DNA of 64,000 nt from Clostridium sp. OF09-36 (GTDB lineage Bacteria; Bacillota; Clostridia; Lachnospirales; Lachnospiraceae), in the NCBI RefSeq assembly GCF_003481985.1, contig NZ_QUMD01000001.1:124001-188000 (forward strand). Direction: 5' to 3'. Below the pieces are notes generated by a model that saw only the letters and a program-made list of their open reading frames with translations, was not told where the DNA came from and did not search any database. Positions within the stretch are counted from its first letter, which is position 1. The number at the start of each line of letters is the position of its first letter. This document shows positions 36,743 through 44,871 of the stretch, in pieces. A program made the position numbers and the translations under genes.

Positions 36743-37254
36743 ATGATAACAAAACCTGTTTTTCTGTGCGGATATACCAGCAGTGGAAAAACAACCGTAG
36801 GAAAAGAACTTGCAAAGCAGCTTGGTGTTCCTTTCTTCGATACGGACACACTGCTTGAGGAGCAGACCGGGCAGACCCCCCAGCAGCTCTTTGCCGAAAA
36901 GGGCGAGGCCTGTTTCCGTGATCTGGAGCATGAAATCGCCCGGCAGGCTTCCTGCTATCCACCTGTGTCATCTCCACAGGCGGCGGCATGCTGGCCTCGG
37001 AACGCAATGGAAAGCTTCTCTCCGAAGCCGGCACCATCATTTATTTAAACCGCCCCTTCGAAGACTGCTACCGCAGCCTCATGCAGACTCCCGAGCGGCC
37101 GCTCATCAAGAACAATACCAAAGAAGAACTGCGGGAACGCTACGAAAAGCGTGCCGTGTCCTACCAGACCTACGCAGACTTTACGGTTAAAAATGACCGC
37201 ACACCGCAGCAGACAGCAAAACGGATCCTGGCGCTGCTGGGCACGCATGCGTGA
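36743..37254 (+). CDS. aroK: Shikimate kinase (frameshifted)
   Basis: About 170 residues after one correction. The P-loop is FLCGYTSSGKTTVGKELAKQLG, with the shikimate-binding FFDTDTLLEEQTG and the lid region TPERPLIKNNTKEELRERYEKR. Near 36961-36964 the frame breaks after ASCYPP; one added base restores CVISTGGGMLASERNG, the conserved GGG motif. The last codons and the stop lie inside a dispersed palindrome (37233-37262). It phosphorylates shikimate and precedes the DAHP synthase gene. Confidence 0.85.
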
Positions 37255-37262
37255 ACAGTAAC
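37233..37262. repeat. Dispersed 30-bp palindrome, copy 3, overlapping the aroK 3' end
   Basis: Runs GCTGCTGG to CAGTAAC around the core CACGCATGCGTG, the reverse complement of copy 1 over nearly all 30 bp. It supplies the last codons of aroK (GTHA) and its TGA stop. Confidence 0.7.
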
Positions 37263-37301
37263 CAATTCTGGGATTACGTCAGCAGCATGCAGATTTTATG
37301 C

Positions 37302-37330
37302 TTGCATTTTTGTCACAGGCATACTATAAT
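37302..37330 (+). promoter_or_regulatory. Promoter of the DAHP synthase gene
   Basis: TTGCAT (37302-37307), 17-bp spacer, TATAAT (37325-37330). The leader is about 125 nt; I see no T-box or convincing leader peptide. Confidence 0.7.
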
Positions 37331-37462
37331 ACGCTTTAACGCGCCAACGTGTGAATTCATTTGTGTCGCTGAACTTAAACGTGCACAGATCATTGCTTAT
37401 CCACACGCATCAGACACAACCGCATTTTTACAGCACATTATTTACAAAACGAGGAGAAAATT

Positions 37463-38491
37463 ATGGCATTCGAATTTATAAACAAGCTGCCGACCCCGGC
37501 AGAGATCAAAGAACAGTTCCCGCTTCCGGCGGAATTCGTAGCACGCAAGGCAGAGCGCGATGAGGAAGTCAAAAAAGTCATCCGCGGCGAGAGCGACAAA
37601 TTTCTGGTCATCATCGGACCGTGCTCCGCAGACAACGAGGATGCAGTGCTGGATTACACCAGCCGCCTGATCAATGTCCAGGAAAAGACCAAGGACCGCC
37701 TGCTGATCGTACCGCGTGTTTACACCAACAAGCCGCGTACCACCGGTGATGGCTACAAGGGCATGCTCCACCAGCCGGACCCGGAAAAACGCCCGAGCAT
37801 GGCAGAGGGACTTCATGCGATCCGTCATCTGCATATGCGTGTCTTAAAGGAGACCGGATTCTCCACCGCAGATGAGATGCTTTACCCGGATAACGTCAGC
37901 TACTTAGACGATATCATGTCCTACATCGCAGTCGGTGCCCGTTCCGTAGAAAACCAGCAGCACCGCCTGGTATCCAGCGGCTGCCACGTTCCGGTTGGCA
38001 TGAAAAACCCGACCAGCGGTGACTTATCCGTTATGATGAACTCCGTCCAGGCCGGCCAGCACAGCCACGAATTCATTATGCGTGACTGGGAGGTAAAGAC
38101 CGACGGCAACCCGTACACCCACACCATCCTGCGCGGTGCAGTCAGCAAGCACGGCCAGTGCCTGCCGAACTACCATTACGAGGATCTGATGCTGCTCCAC
38201 GAGCTGTATGCAAAACGCGATCTGGTCAATCCGGCCTGCATCGTAGATGCAAACCATTCCAACTCCAACAAGCAGTACATGGAGCAGATCCGTATCGTCA
38301 AGGAGATCCTGCACAGCCGCAGACATTCCGCTGACTTAAACAAGCTGGTTAAGGGTGTCATGATTGAAAGCTACATCGAGCCAGGCAACCAGAAGATCGG
38401 CGAGCACTGCTACGGAAAATCTATCACTGACCCATGTCTTGGCTGGGAGGATTCCGAGCATCTGCTGTACGAGATCGCAGAGCAGGTATAA
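37463..38491 (+). CDS. 3-deoxy-7-phosphoheptulonate (DAHP) synthase, class I
   Basis: 342 residues, the AroF/G/H type without an extra regulatory domain. Conserved active-site parts: IIGPCSADNEDA, PRVYTNKPRTTGDGYKGM, GARSVENQQHR, PVGMKNPTSGD, ANHSNSNKQY with the metal His, and IESYIEPGNQ. It condenses phosphoenolpyruvate and erythrose 4-phosphate, the first step of the shikimate pathway, and is normally feedback-inhibited by an aromatic amino acid. GAGGAG precedes the start. Confidence 0.95.
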   Translation: MAFEFINKLPTPAEIKEQFPLPAEFVARKAERDEEVKKVIRGESDKFLVIIGPCSADNEDAVLDYTSRLINVQEKTKDRLLIVPRVYTNKPRTTGDGYKGMLHQPDPEKRPSMAEGLHAIRHLHMRVLKETGFSTADEMLYPDNVSYLDDIMSYIAVGARSVENQQHRLVSSGCHVPVGMKNPTSGDLSVMMNSVQAGQHSHEFIMRDWEVKTDGNPYTHTILRGAVSKHGQCLPNYHYEDLMLLHELYAKRDLVNPACIVDANHSNSNKQYMEQIRIVKEILHSRRHSADLNKLVKGVMIESYIEPGNQKIGEHCYGKSITDPCLGWEDSEHLLYEIAEQV

Positions 38492-38495
38492 AAAA

Positions 38496-38535
38496 ACGGG
38501 AGAAGCTGCATCCGCAACAGCTTCTCCCGTATTTT
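38496..38535 (+). terminator. Terminator of the DAHP synthase gene
   Basis: ACGGGAGAAGCTG (38496-38508) pairs perfectly with CAGCTTCTCCCGT (38518-38530), followed by ATTTTATT. AAAAAA on the other side lets it work for the convergent dehydrogenase gene as well. Confidence 0.75.
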
Positions 38536-38573
38536 ATTGCTTTATTTTTATTACTTCATTTTGTCACTTCTTA

Positions 38574-39578
38574 TTACTGCTCCAATTCCTTCCAGTTCAC
38601 GATATGCCCCGGCACTTCTCCTTTTGCGACCTTCTCGATATCATCCCAGATCATACCATAACCGCGGCGGAAGCTGCTTCCTGTAATGCCTCCGATGTGC
38701 GGGCTGAATACGATCCGGTCCAGAATCTCCCTCGGCCAGGAAAGCATCGGGTGATCCTTCTGCACTGGCTCATGATCTAAGGTATCCAGACCAGCCATTG
38801 CAATGGTTCCGTTCTGCAAAGCCTCCAACAGTGCATCATCGTCCACCAGCTCGCCACGGGATGTGTTAATGAAATAACTGCCCTTCCGGCATTTTCCGAA
38901 GAACTCCCGGTTGCACATACCAGTCGTTTCCTGCGTAACCGGAAGATGCAGGCTCAGCATATCACAGGTCTTAAGCAGCTCGTCCATAGGAAGATAGCAG
39001 ACCTGATACTCCTTCTCTTCTTCTGCCGTTAAGCGGTGGCGTTTTGTATAATAAACCTCAACACCAAAACCCTGAAGCATTCTGGCAGTTGCCTTGCCGA
39101 TCGCGCCAAAACCGATCAGGCCAGCCTTACAGTCTGCCAGCTCCATCAGGCTTCCGGCTCCCATATAAGCCATCTTTACATCCATCTGGTTTCCATCGCG
39201 CACGGCAGCATCCCCGGATACTACATTTTTGACCACGCCAAGCATCAGAAGAAGCGTCTGCTCTGCCACTGCCTTGGCATTCATCCCTGCACAGTTGCAG
39301 ACATAAATCCCCCGTTTTCCTGCGGCAGCCAGGTCGATCCGGTTAAAGGCAACACCTTCCGAATGGATCAGCTTTAAGTCTGGCAGCTTTTCGATCAGCT
39401 TTTCCGAAATCTCCGTGATCGCGTCTACAATGATCATCTCTGCATCCGGTGCCAGCCCTGCATAGGCTTCATCTGTCAGGCCAAGCGGTGCATTGACAAC
39501 CTCTGCGCTCTCTGTAAACGGCGTTTTCTTTGTGTAATTCTCCACATTGTTCACATTGCCGATATGTAATATCTTCAT
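38574..39578 (-). CDS. D-isomer-specific 2-hydroxyacid dehydrogenase
   Basis: 334 residues. Rossmann motif GLIGFGAIGKATA, catalytic Arg in INTSRGELVDDDALL, Glu in LDTLDHEPVQ, and His in FSPHIGGITG: the complete catalytic set. It should reduce a 2-keto acid to a D-2-hydroxy acid with NAD(P)H in the cytoplasm, or act in reverse. The substrate is not evident; it lies 1.4 kb from a symporter and UxaA-type dehydratase operon but not in the same transcript. Confidence 0.9.
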   Translation of the reverse strand: MKILHIGNVNNVENYTKKTPFTESAEVVNAPLGLTDEAYAGLAPDAEMIIVDAITEISEKLIEKLPDLKLIHSEGVAFNRIDLAAAGKRGIYVCNCAGMNAKAVAEQTLLLMLGVVKNVVSGDAAVRDGNQMDVKMAYMGAGSLMELADCKAGLIGFGAIGKATARMLQGFGVEVYYTKRHRLTAEEEKEYQVCYLPMDELLKTCDMLSLHLPVTQETTGMCNREFFGKCRKGSYFINTSRGELVDDDALLEALQNGTIAMAGLDTLDHEPVQKDHPMLSWPREILDRIVFSPHIGGITGSSFRRGYGMIWDDIEKVAKGEVPGHIVNWKELEQ

Positions 39579-39637
39579 GGCGTTCTTGTTCCTCCCCGTA
39601 TTATCATTTTTGCAGATTCATTTCCGAAATCCGTTTA

Positions 39638-40768
39638 TTAATTGAAACTGGAGTATAGCTTCCCGGCCTCAAGCGTCTTTCCTTTTGCTGCCGCCATCTG
39701 GCTCACGGTCACCATCTGGAAGCCACGTTTGTGAAGCTCCGGCACAATACGCAAAACTGCATCTCCGGTCGAAGCGTAAAGCTCATGCATCAGGATGATA
39801 TCTCCGTCTTTGACATGGTTCAACACGGCAGCTACCGTCTTGTCCGCATTTCTGGTCTTCCAGTCGAGTGTATCCACATTCCACTGGATCATCGGCATTC
39901 CGGCATTTGCCATTACGGTTGCGTTATGGTTTCCACCCGGGAGACGAAGCAGGGTCGGGCGGACACCACAGGCTGCCTGGATCGCATCATTTCCCTGGTT
40001 GACCTGCGCCTGGATCTGTGCTGCACCAAGTTTCTGCAGGTATTTGTGGTTCATGGTATGGTTTGCGACCTCGTGTCCCTCTGCCACCATGCGCCGCACC
40101 TCTGTCTTGTAGGAGCCAACACGGTCACCCACCATAAAGAAGGTTGCCTTTCCGCCATACTGCGCCAGACAATCCATAATGCGGTTTCCAACAGACGGCT
40201 GCGGTCCGTCATCGAAGGTCAGAGCCACCATCGGTCTGGACGGGTCTACGGTTCCTGCCTGCTGCGCTGCAGCCTGTCCCGCGTCCGCCGCCTGGGCTGC
40301 GTCCTGCGCCGCCTTCTCCTCCGGCAGTACCGGTGTCACCGGATCACTCTTGATGCCGCCAGGACCCTCCGGGATGCCGGTCACCTCACCTGCAGAAACC
40401 GGCGCGGAAGATGCGTTTGTTTCTGCTGTTCCCGGCGCTGCGGTCTGGTTCTGGCCGGATGTAATGGTCGGGGACTGGTGTAAGTTGGCGCTGTCTGACT
40501 GCTGAGCTGTCTCTGCTGCAGTCGGTGCCTGGCTCGCTGCGTTTGCCTGTGTCGGTGCCTGATTTGATGCTGCCGCCTGGTTATCGTTGCCAGCCGGTGC
40601 CTCTCCCGCAACAACACCAGATGACTGAACTGCCTCCTGTGCTGCCTCCTCCGGAGTCTGCACACTCTGATTTACGCCTGCAGTAACCACCGGCGCTGCA
40701 TATGCAGGCTGTGCTGCAAGCAAAAAGCTGAGAGCCGCTCCCAGTGTGATCCATTTTTTGAGTTTCAT
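39638..40768 (-). CDS. Secreted polysaccharide deacetylase (NodB domain)
   Basis: 376 residues. Signal peptide (residues 1-25, ending AYAAP), a ~150-residue Ala/Gln/Thr/Asn/Pro-rich linker, then a CE4 domain from ~180. Catalytic motifs: ALTFDDGPQ (Asp-Asp), ANHTMNHKY (metal His pair), LRLPGGNHN, DTLDWKTRN, and ILMHELY. It probably removes acetyl groups from peptidoglycan or another wall glycan. The long low-complexity linker resembles the tail of the L,D-transpeptidase at 11455-13559. Confidence 0.9.
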   Translation of the reverse strand: MKLKKWITLGAALSFLLAAQPAYAAPVVTAGVNQSVQTPEEAAQEAVQSSGVVAGEAPAGNDNQAAASNQAPTQANAASQAPTAAETAQQSDSANLHQSPTITSGQNQTAAPGTAETNASSAPVSAGEVTGIPEGPGGIKSDPVTPVLPEEKAAQDAAQAADAGQAAAQQAGTVDPSRPMVALTFDDGPQPSVGNRIMDCLAQYGGKATFFMVGDRVGSYKTEVRRMVAEGHEVANHTMNHKYLQKLGAAQIQAQVNQGNDAIQAACGVRPTLLRLPGGNHNATVMANAGMPMIQWNVDTLDWKTRNADKTVAAVLNHVKDGDIILMHELYASTGDAVLRIVPELHKRGFQMVTVSQMAAAKGKTLEAGKLYSSFN

Positions 40769-40905
40769 TTTCCCATTCCTCCCCTATCTTCTTGTATCAT
40801 AATTATTCAGCTGCATCACTGCTGTCTTATCTGAGTTCTATCTTAATCGAAATTCACTACTGAGGCAACCATTTCACCTGCTTTGTAATGAATTATTAAG
40901 ACTTT

Positions 40906-40941
40906 GCAAAACAGGGCATTCCGCAATATCACGGAATGCCC
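40906..40941 (-). terminator. Terminator of the symporter operon
   Basis: GGGCATTCCG pairs perfectly with CGGAATGCCC across an 8-nt loop, followed on the minus strand by TGTTTTG, about 30 nt after the symporter stop. Confidence 0.7.
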
Positions 40942-40969
40942 CTGGCAAAAATGGGATTTCACTATTAGA

Positions 40970-42187
40970 TTATTTCTGCGGATGCAAAGCACCTTCACTC
41001 TTTGCTACCACAACTGCTGCCGCTGCGTCACCGACAATATTCGGAATAACACGGGCCATATTCAGAATACGGTCGATTCCGGCTAACAGACCGATCGTCT
41101 CTAACGGAAGGTTTACCGCATTCAGAACGATTGTCATCATGACGAGACCGGATCCCGGGATTCCTGCTGTACCGACAGATGCCAGGACTGCAGTCACCAT
41201 AACCATGATCTGCTGGGTTACAGTGAGTTCGATGCCGAATACCTGGGATGCGAAAATAACTGCAACTGCCTCGTAAATTGCCGTACCATTCATGTTCATG
41301 ACTGCGCCGAAGGGAATGACGAAGTCTGCGATCTTATCATCGACACCAAGTGCCTTGGTACATTTTAAGTTCAGAGGAATGGTTGCTACACTGGAGCAGG
41401 TTGCGAATACGAACAGAATTGCTTCTTTCATGGTGCCAAAGAATTTCACCGGGCTGATGCCGCCGTAAAGCCCAACCATCAGACCTCCCTGCACGATGAT
41501 CGTAAACAGCGCACAGGTCAGATAACATGCTCCGATGGTCTTAATATAAGGAAGAAGAACATCCATGCCGTACTTTCCGACGATGTTTGCCATCAGACCA
41601 AATACCCCATACGGAGTAAATTCCAGAACAATGTTGGTGATTTCTTTCCATGCTTCGGTCCATGCGCGGAAGAAATCCAGTACCGGAGCCCCCTTGTCTC
41701 CCAGTTTGATGAGGGAGAATCCCAGCAGAAGAGCAAAGCAAATGATCTGCAGCAGGTTCTGCTCACTTAAGGAATTGAATGGGTTGGTCGGAATGATGTT
41801 CATCAGCGTGTCTGCAATGCTCGGGATTTCCTTTGCATCATAAGCTGCCTGCGTTTCCATGACAAATCCCGCACCGATCTGCATCACGTTGCAAAGTACC
41901 AGGCCAATGGCTACCGCTACAGCAGTACCGCCAAGGAAGATTGCCAGCGTCTTTCCGCCAATCTTACCAAGTGTCTTGAAATCTTTCACATCGGCTGCTG
42001 CACAGATCAGAAGTCCCAGAACCAGCGGCGCAACTACCATAGTCAGAAGTCTTGTCAGGATGGTTCCCAGAAATGCAAGTTTCGTTGCGGATTCGCCCAA
42101 AATGACACCTGCTGCGATTCCCAATACAAAACCAATCATGATTTTTGTAAAAAGACTTAATTTGTTCCACATCTTAATCGGATTCAT
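40970..42187 (-). CDS. Dicarboxylate/amino-acid:cation symporter (DAACS family)
   Basis: 405 residues. Family signatures: an early hydrophobic bundle, FATCSSVATIPLNLKC (serine-rich hairpin), FVIPFGAVMNMNGTAIYEAV (ion and substrate site), and VGTAGIPGSGLVMMTIVL (second hairpin), the GltP/DctA-type layout. It imports an organic acid or amino acid with Na+ or H+. It is the last gene of the operon with the two UxaA-type dehydratase subunits, so the substrate is probably the hydroxy acid they dehydrate. Confidence 0.92.
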   Translation of the reverse strand: MNPIKMWNKLSLFTKIMIGFVLGIAAGVILGESATKLAFLGTILTRLLTMVVAPLVLGLLICAAADVKDFKTLGKIGGKTLAIFLGGTAVAVAIGLVLCNVMQIGAGFVMETQAAYDAKEIPSIADTLMNIIPTNPFNSLSEQNLLQIICFALLLGFSLIKLGDKGAPVLDFFRAWTEAWKEITNIVLEFTPYGVFGLMANIVGKYGMDVLLPYIKTIGACYLTCALFTIIVQGGLMVGLYGGISPVKFFGTMKEAILFVFATCSSVATIPLNLKCTKALGVDDKIADFVIPFGAVMNMNGTAIYEAVAVIFASQVFGIELTVTQQIMVMVTAVLASVGTAGIPGSGLVMMTIVLNAVNLPLETIGLLAGIDRILNMARVIPNIVGDAAAAVVVAKSEGALHPQK

Positions 42188-42205
42188 CGCATTTTCTCCG
42201 CCTTC

Positions 42206-43366
42206 CTAGACAAACCGGCATACATGGTCTACTGCGATGTCAGAAAAACCATATGCCTCTGCTTTTGTCATTTTTCCATTGCAAACCTGATTGATCTCTT
42301 CTAACAGCATTTTTCCGCTCTCCTGAATCGTAGCGGTTCCATCCATAATGCCGCTTAAGTCGACATCCATATTGTCTTCCATCATCTGATAGGTCCGTTT
42401 GTTTGCGGTCACCTTCAATACCGGAGCAATCGCATTTCCGGTTGGGGTTCCGCGTCCGGTCGTGAAGACAACGCAGGCACATCCTGCTGCTACCATGGAT
42501 GTTACGGAAGAAATATCATAACCTGCCGTATCCATAACGATAGCGCCGTGCTTCGTTGGGCGTTCTGCCTGCTCAAGCACTTCTACGATCGGTCTGGTAC
42601 CGCCCTTGCGGATACAGCCCAGGCTCTTCTCATCCAGAGTGGAAAGACCGCCAGCCTTATTGCCTGGTGTCGGCTGTCCGGCACGGCAATCCTGACCTGC
42701 TGCCTTCAAATGTTTTTCATAATCTTCGCATACTTTGATGATCTGGTTATGGATTTCCGGAGTTGCCGCACGCTTTGCCAGCAGATGCTCACCGCCAATC
42801 CACTCAATCGACTCACTCATGATGGTGGAAGCACCAAGATCTACCAGAAGGTCGCTCAGTTCTCCTACTGCAGGGTTGGAAGCGATTCCGGAGGTTGCAT
42901 CAGAACCGCCGCACTCGATTCCCATAAGCAGTTCGGAAATGTCACACTCCTCTTTCTGAACAAGCGCTGCCTGTGCAGCCATATCTCTTGCAGCACGCAC
43001 TGCTTTTTCAATGGTCTTTAAGGTGCCGCCCTCTTCCTGGATACCAAACGATACCACCGGTTTGTCGGTCATGGCCTGAATTTTTTCTCTCAATTCTTTA
43101 TGCGGAACAGTCTCACAGCCCAGTCCGATGATCACAACTCCGTATACGTTCGGGTTGCAGGCAAAACCGGTCAGAACTTTCTGCGACATTGCCGTGTTTG
43201 CAGCAACATCGGAGCAGCCCGTGTTAAACACAATGTTAACGGCTCCTCTTACCTGACTAGCTACAATGCGGCTGGATTCACTTCCGCAGGCACAAGCCGG
43301 TAAAATTAATACATGATTTCGAATTCCTACACGTCCATCTGAACGACGATAACCCATAAATTTCAT
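42206..43366 (-). CDS. UxaA-family dehydratase, large subunit
   Basis: 386 residues. Matches the large part of altronate/galactarate dehydratase and the beta subunit of sulfolactate lyase: GYRRSDGRVGIRNHVLILP, CGSESSRIVA, Cys residues in FNTGCSD, IIGLGCETVP and MGIECGGSDATSGIASNPAVG that could ligate an iron site, and VFTTGRGTPTGNAIAPV. It works with the small SAF-domain subunit next door. Whether the substrate is altronate, galactarate, another sugar acid or sulfolactate is not decided by sequence. AGGAGG precedes the start. Confidence 0.85.
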   Translation of the reverse strand: MKFMGYRRSDGRVGIRNHVLILPACACGSESSRIVASQVRGAVNIVFNTGCSDVAANTAMSQKVLTGFACNPNVYGVVIIGLGCETVPHKELREKIQAMTDKPVVSFGIQEEGGTLKTIEKAVRAARDMAAQAALVQKEECDISELLMGIECGGSDATSGIASNPAVGELSDLLVDLGASTIMSESIEWIGGEHLLAKRAATPEIHNQIIKVCEDYEKHLKAAGQDCRAGQPTPGNKAGGLSTLDEKSLGCIRKGGTRPIVEVLEQAERPTKHGAIVMDTAGYDISSVTSMVAAGCACVVFTTGRGTPTGNAIAPVLKVTANKRTYQMMEDNMDVDLSGIMDGTATIQESGKMLLEEINQVCNGKMTKAEAYGFSDIAVDHVCRFV

Positions 43367-43383
43367 AACTTTCCTCCTAATTT

Positions 43384-43689
43384 TTATGCCTCCGGCACAT
43401 ACTCACTTTCATAATCACGCGGAACACTGTAAATATTTTTGTGATCTACCAGGCAGCCTTTTCCGATCGGAGACATTGCTTTTCCAATCAGCTCTCCATA
43501 TTTATAAATTTCTGCCTCCTTCGCAACTTCCTCCAGTGCGATCTTATGTCCGAATGGGATATTTTCTTTCGCATCCACATTCAGGAACGCATCTCCATTT
43601 CGGTAGCAAACCGTTTCGCCAGCCGCAACATCCCGCACGCAGGTCACTACGTTGTCTTTGGGATCCAGCATAATTGCATCAATCTTCAT
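43384..43689 (-). CDS. UxaA-family dehydratase, small (SAF-domain) subunit
   Basis: 101 residues from the ATG at 43689 (AGGAG 5 nt upstream). SAF fold with the conserved FGHKIALEEVAKEAEIYKYGE segment and the ending VDHKNIYS, as in the N-terminal domain of altronate dehydratase. It is a separate polypeptide 17 nt upstream of the large subunit; fused forms are common elsewhere. First gene of the operon, with promoter and shared element at 43844-43909. Confidence 0.85.
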   Translation of the reverse strand: MKIDAIMLDPKDNVVTCVRDVAAGETVCYRNGDAFLNVDAKENIPFGHKIALEEVAKEAEIYKYGELIGKAMSPIGKGCLVDHKNIYSVPRDYESEYVPEA

Positions 43690-43843
43690 CTCGACTCCTA
43701 TTCTCCGAATTATCCGGTTTTGACACAATATGATGTTGGGTTCAAAAATTGTCTTGTGCACAAGCTTCCAACGGATTTCCAATCTTTTTGCCCCTGATAC
43801 CATCATCGTTTTGTGTCAGGTTTTTATTTTTTCTGTTGTCCTT

Positions 43844-43909
43844 ATTATAAGTTCGCGCTATAATTAAATCAAATTTATCGTTTTTATTTTATTATAAATC
43901 AATTTTATA
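43844..43909 (-). promoter_or_regulatory. Promoter and shared 44-bp element, copy A
   Basis: On the minus strand: TTGATT (43867-43872), 17-bp spacer, TATAAT (43844-43849), driving the UxaA-type operon. The -35 lies inside an AT-rich 44-bp element (43866-43909) that recurs at 48035-48078 with 40 of 44 identical bases. It contains AAATTTAT and a partner ATAAAT arm. It also lies just before the LysR gene, so it is the likely regulator site. Confidence 0.65.
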
Positions 43910-43920
43910 CGAGGTATCTT

Positions 43921-44871
43921 ATGCAGCAGGAAATGAAATATATCTATACCGTATATCAGAAAGGCAGCTTCTCCAAAGCCGCTGAATCCCTTTACATGAC
44001 CCAGCCCGCCCTCAGTATTTCCATCCAGAAAGTAGAAACTGAGATCGGCATGCCTTTATTTAACCGCGACAAAAAGCCTCTGGAATTAACAGAGGCTGGA
44101 AAACTTTATATTGAAAAAATCCGTCAGATCATGCACCTGGAAAACGAATTGGCCCAACAGCTTGGAGACCTGACGTCTCTTAAAACCGGCAATCTGCGTG
44201 TCGGAGGATCCCATTATTTTAATTCTTATATTCTGCCTCCGGTCATTGCAGATTTCAAAAAAAAATGGCCCGGCATCGATCTGCAGCTGACCGAAGCCGG
44301 GTCCAATGAACTTTTGGATATGCTGAAAGAAGATCTGATCGACCTGACCTTTAACTGTACACCAGATCCTCATGATAAATTACGCCGGGTTCCAGGTTTC
44401 AAAGACACGATTCTCCTGGCTGTCTCTACCCGTTTTCCAGTCAACGACCACTTAAGAAAGGCTGCGCTTACCACCAGCGATATTCTTTCCCACCGTTATC
44501 TGGAAGAAAATTGTCCGGCTGTCACGATGGAAGCATTTGCTGATACCCCATTTATTTTACTCTCTCCCGGAAACAACCTGTACAGCCGCTCCCAGATTCT
44601 TTTTCAGGAAGCAGGCGTTATACCTCCGGTTGCCATGCAGGTTTCCCAGCTGGTCACCGCTTACCACCTGGCACAGTCCGGAATCGGAGCTACCCTCATC
44701 AGCGACTGGATGGTTATTGGAAAACACCCGGAAATGGTGTACTACAAAATTGATTCTCCGCTTGCATCCCGTGTCTTTGATATTGTAACTCCGGGAAAAA
44801 ACTATCTTTCCAATGCGCAGAAGGCTTTTATTGCGCTGTTCCAGGAATATTACAAAAATTCACTATTGTAA
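43921..44871 (+). CDS. LysR-family transcriptional regulator
   Basis: 316 residues. N-terminal winged helix: FSKAAESLYMTQPALSISIQKVE, then GMPLFNRDKKPLELTEAG. The effector domain starts near GNLRVGGSHYF and ends intact. It is divergent from the UxaA-type operon, and its 3' end overlaps the convergent esterase gene by 9 bp. Because the element at 43866-43909 recurs before the SLC13/esterase operon, it probably controls both operons. Confidence 0.92.
   Translation: MQQEMKYIYTVYQKGSFSKAAESLYMTQPALSISIQKVETEIGMPLFNRDKKPLELTEAGKLYIEKIRQIMHLENELAQQLGDLTSLKTGNLRVGGSHYFNSYILPPVIADFKKKWPGIDLQLTEAGSNELLDMLKEDLIDLTFNCTPDPHDKLRRVPGFKDTILLAVSTRFPVNDHLRKAALTTSDILSHRYLEENCPAVTMEAFADTPFILLSPGNNLYSRSQILFQEAGVIPPVAMQVSQLVTAYHLAQSGIGATLISDWMVIGKHPEMVYYKIDSPLASRVFDIVTPGKNYLSNAQKAFIALFQEYYKNSLL

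Noticed and set aside
37255..37462. T-box or tryptophan/phenylalanine leader peptide before the DAHP synthase gene
   Set aside because: No T-box sequence, specifier loop or run of aromatic codons found in the leader.
40179..40665. Plus- and minus-strand Ala/Arg-rich frames at the deacetylase linker
   Set aside because: Shadow translations of the repetitive Ala/Gln/Thr linker of the polysaccharide deacetylase.
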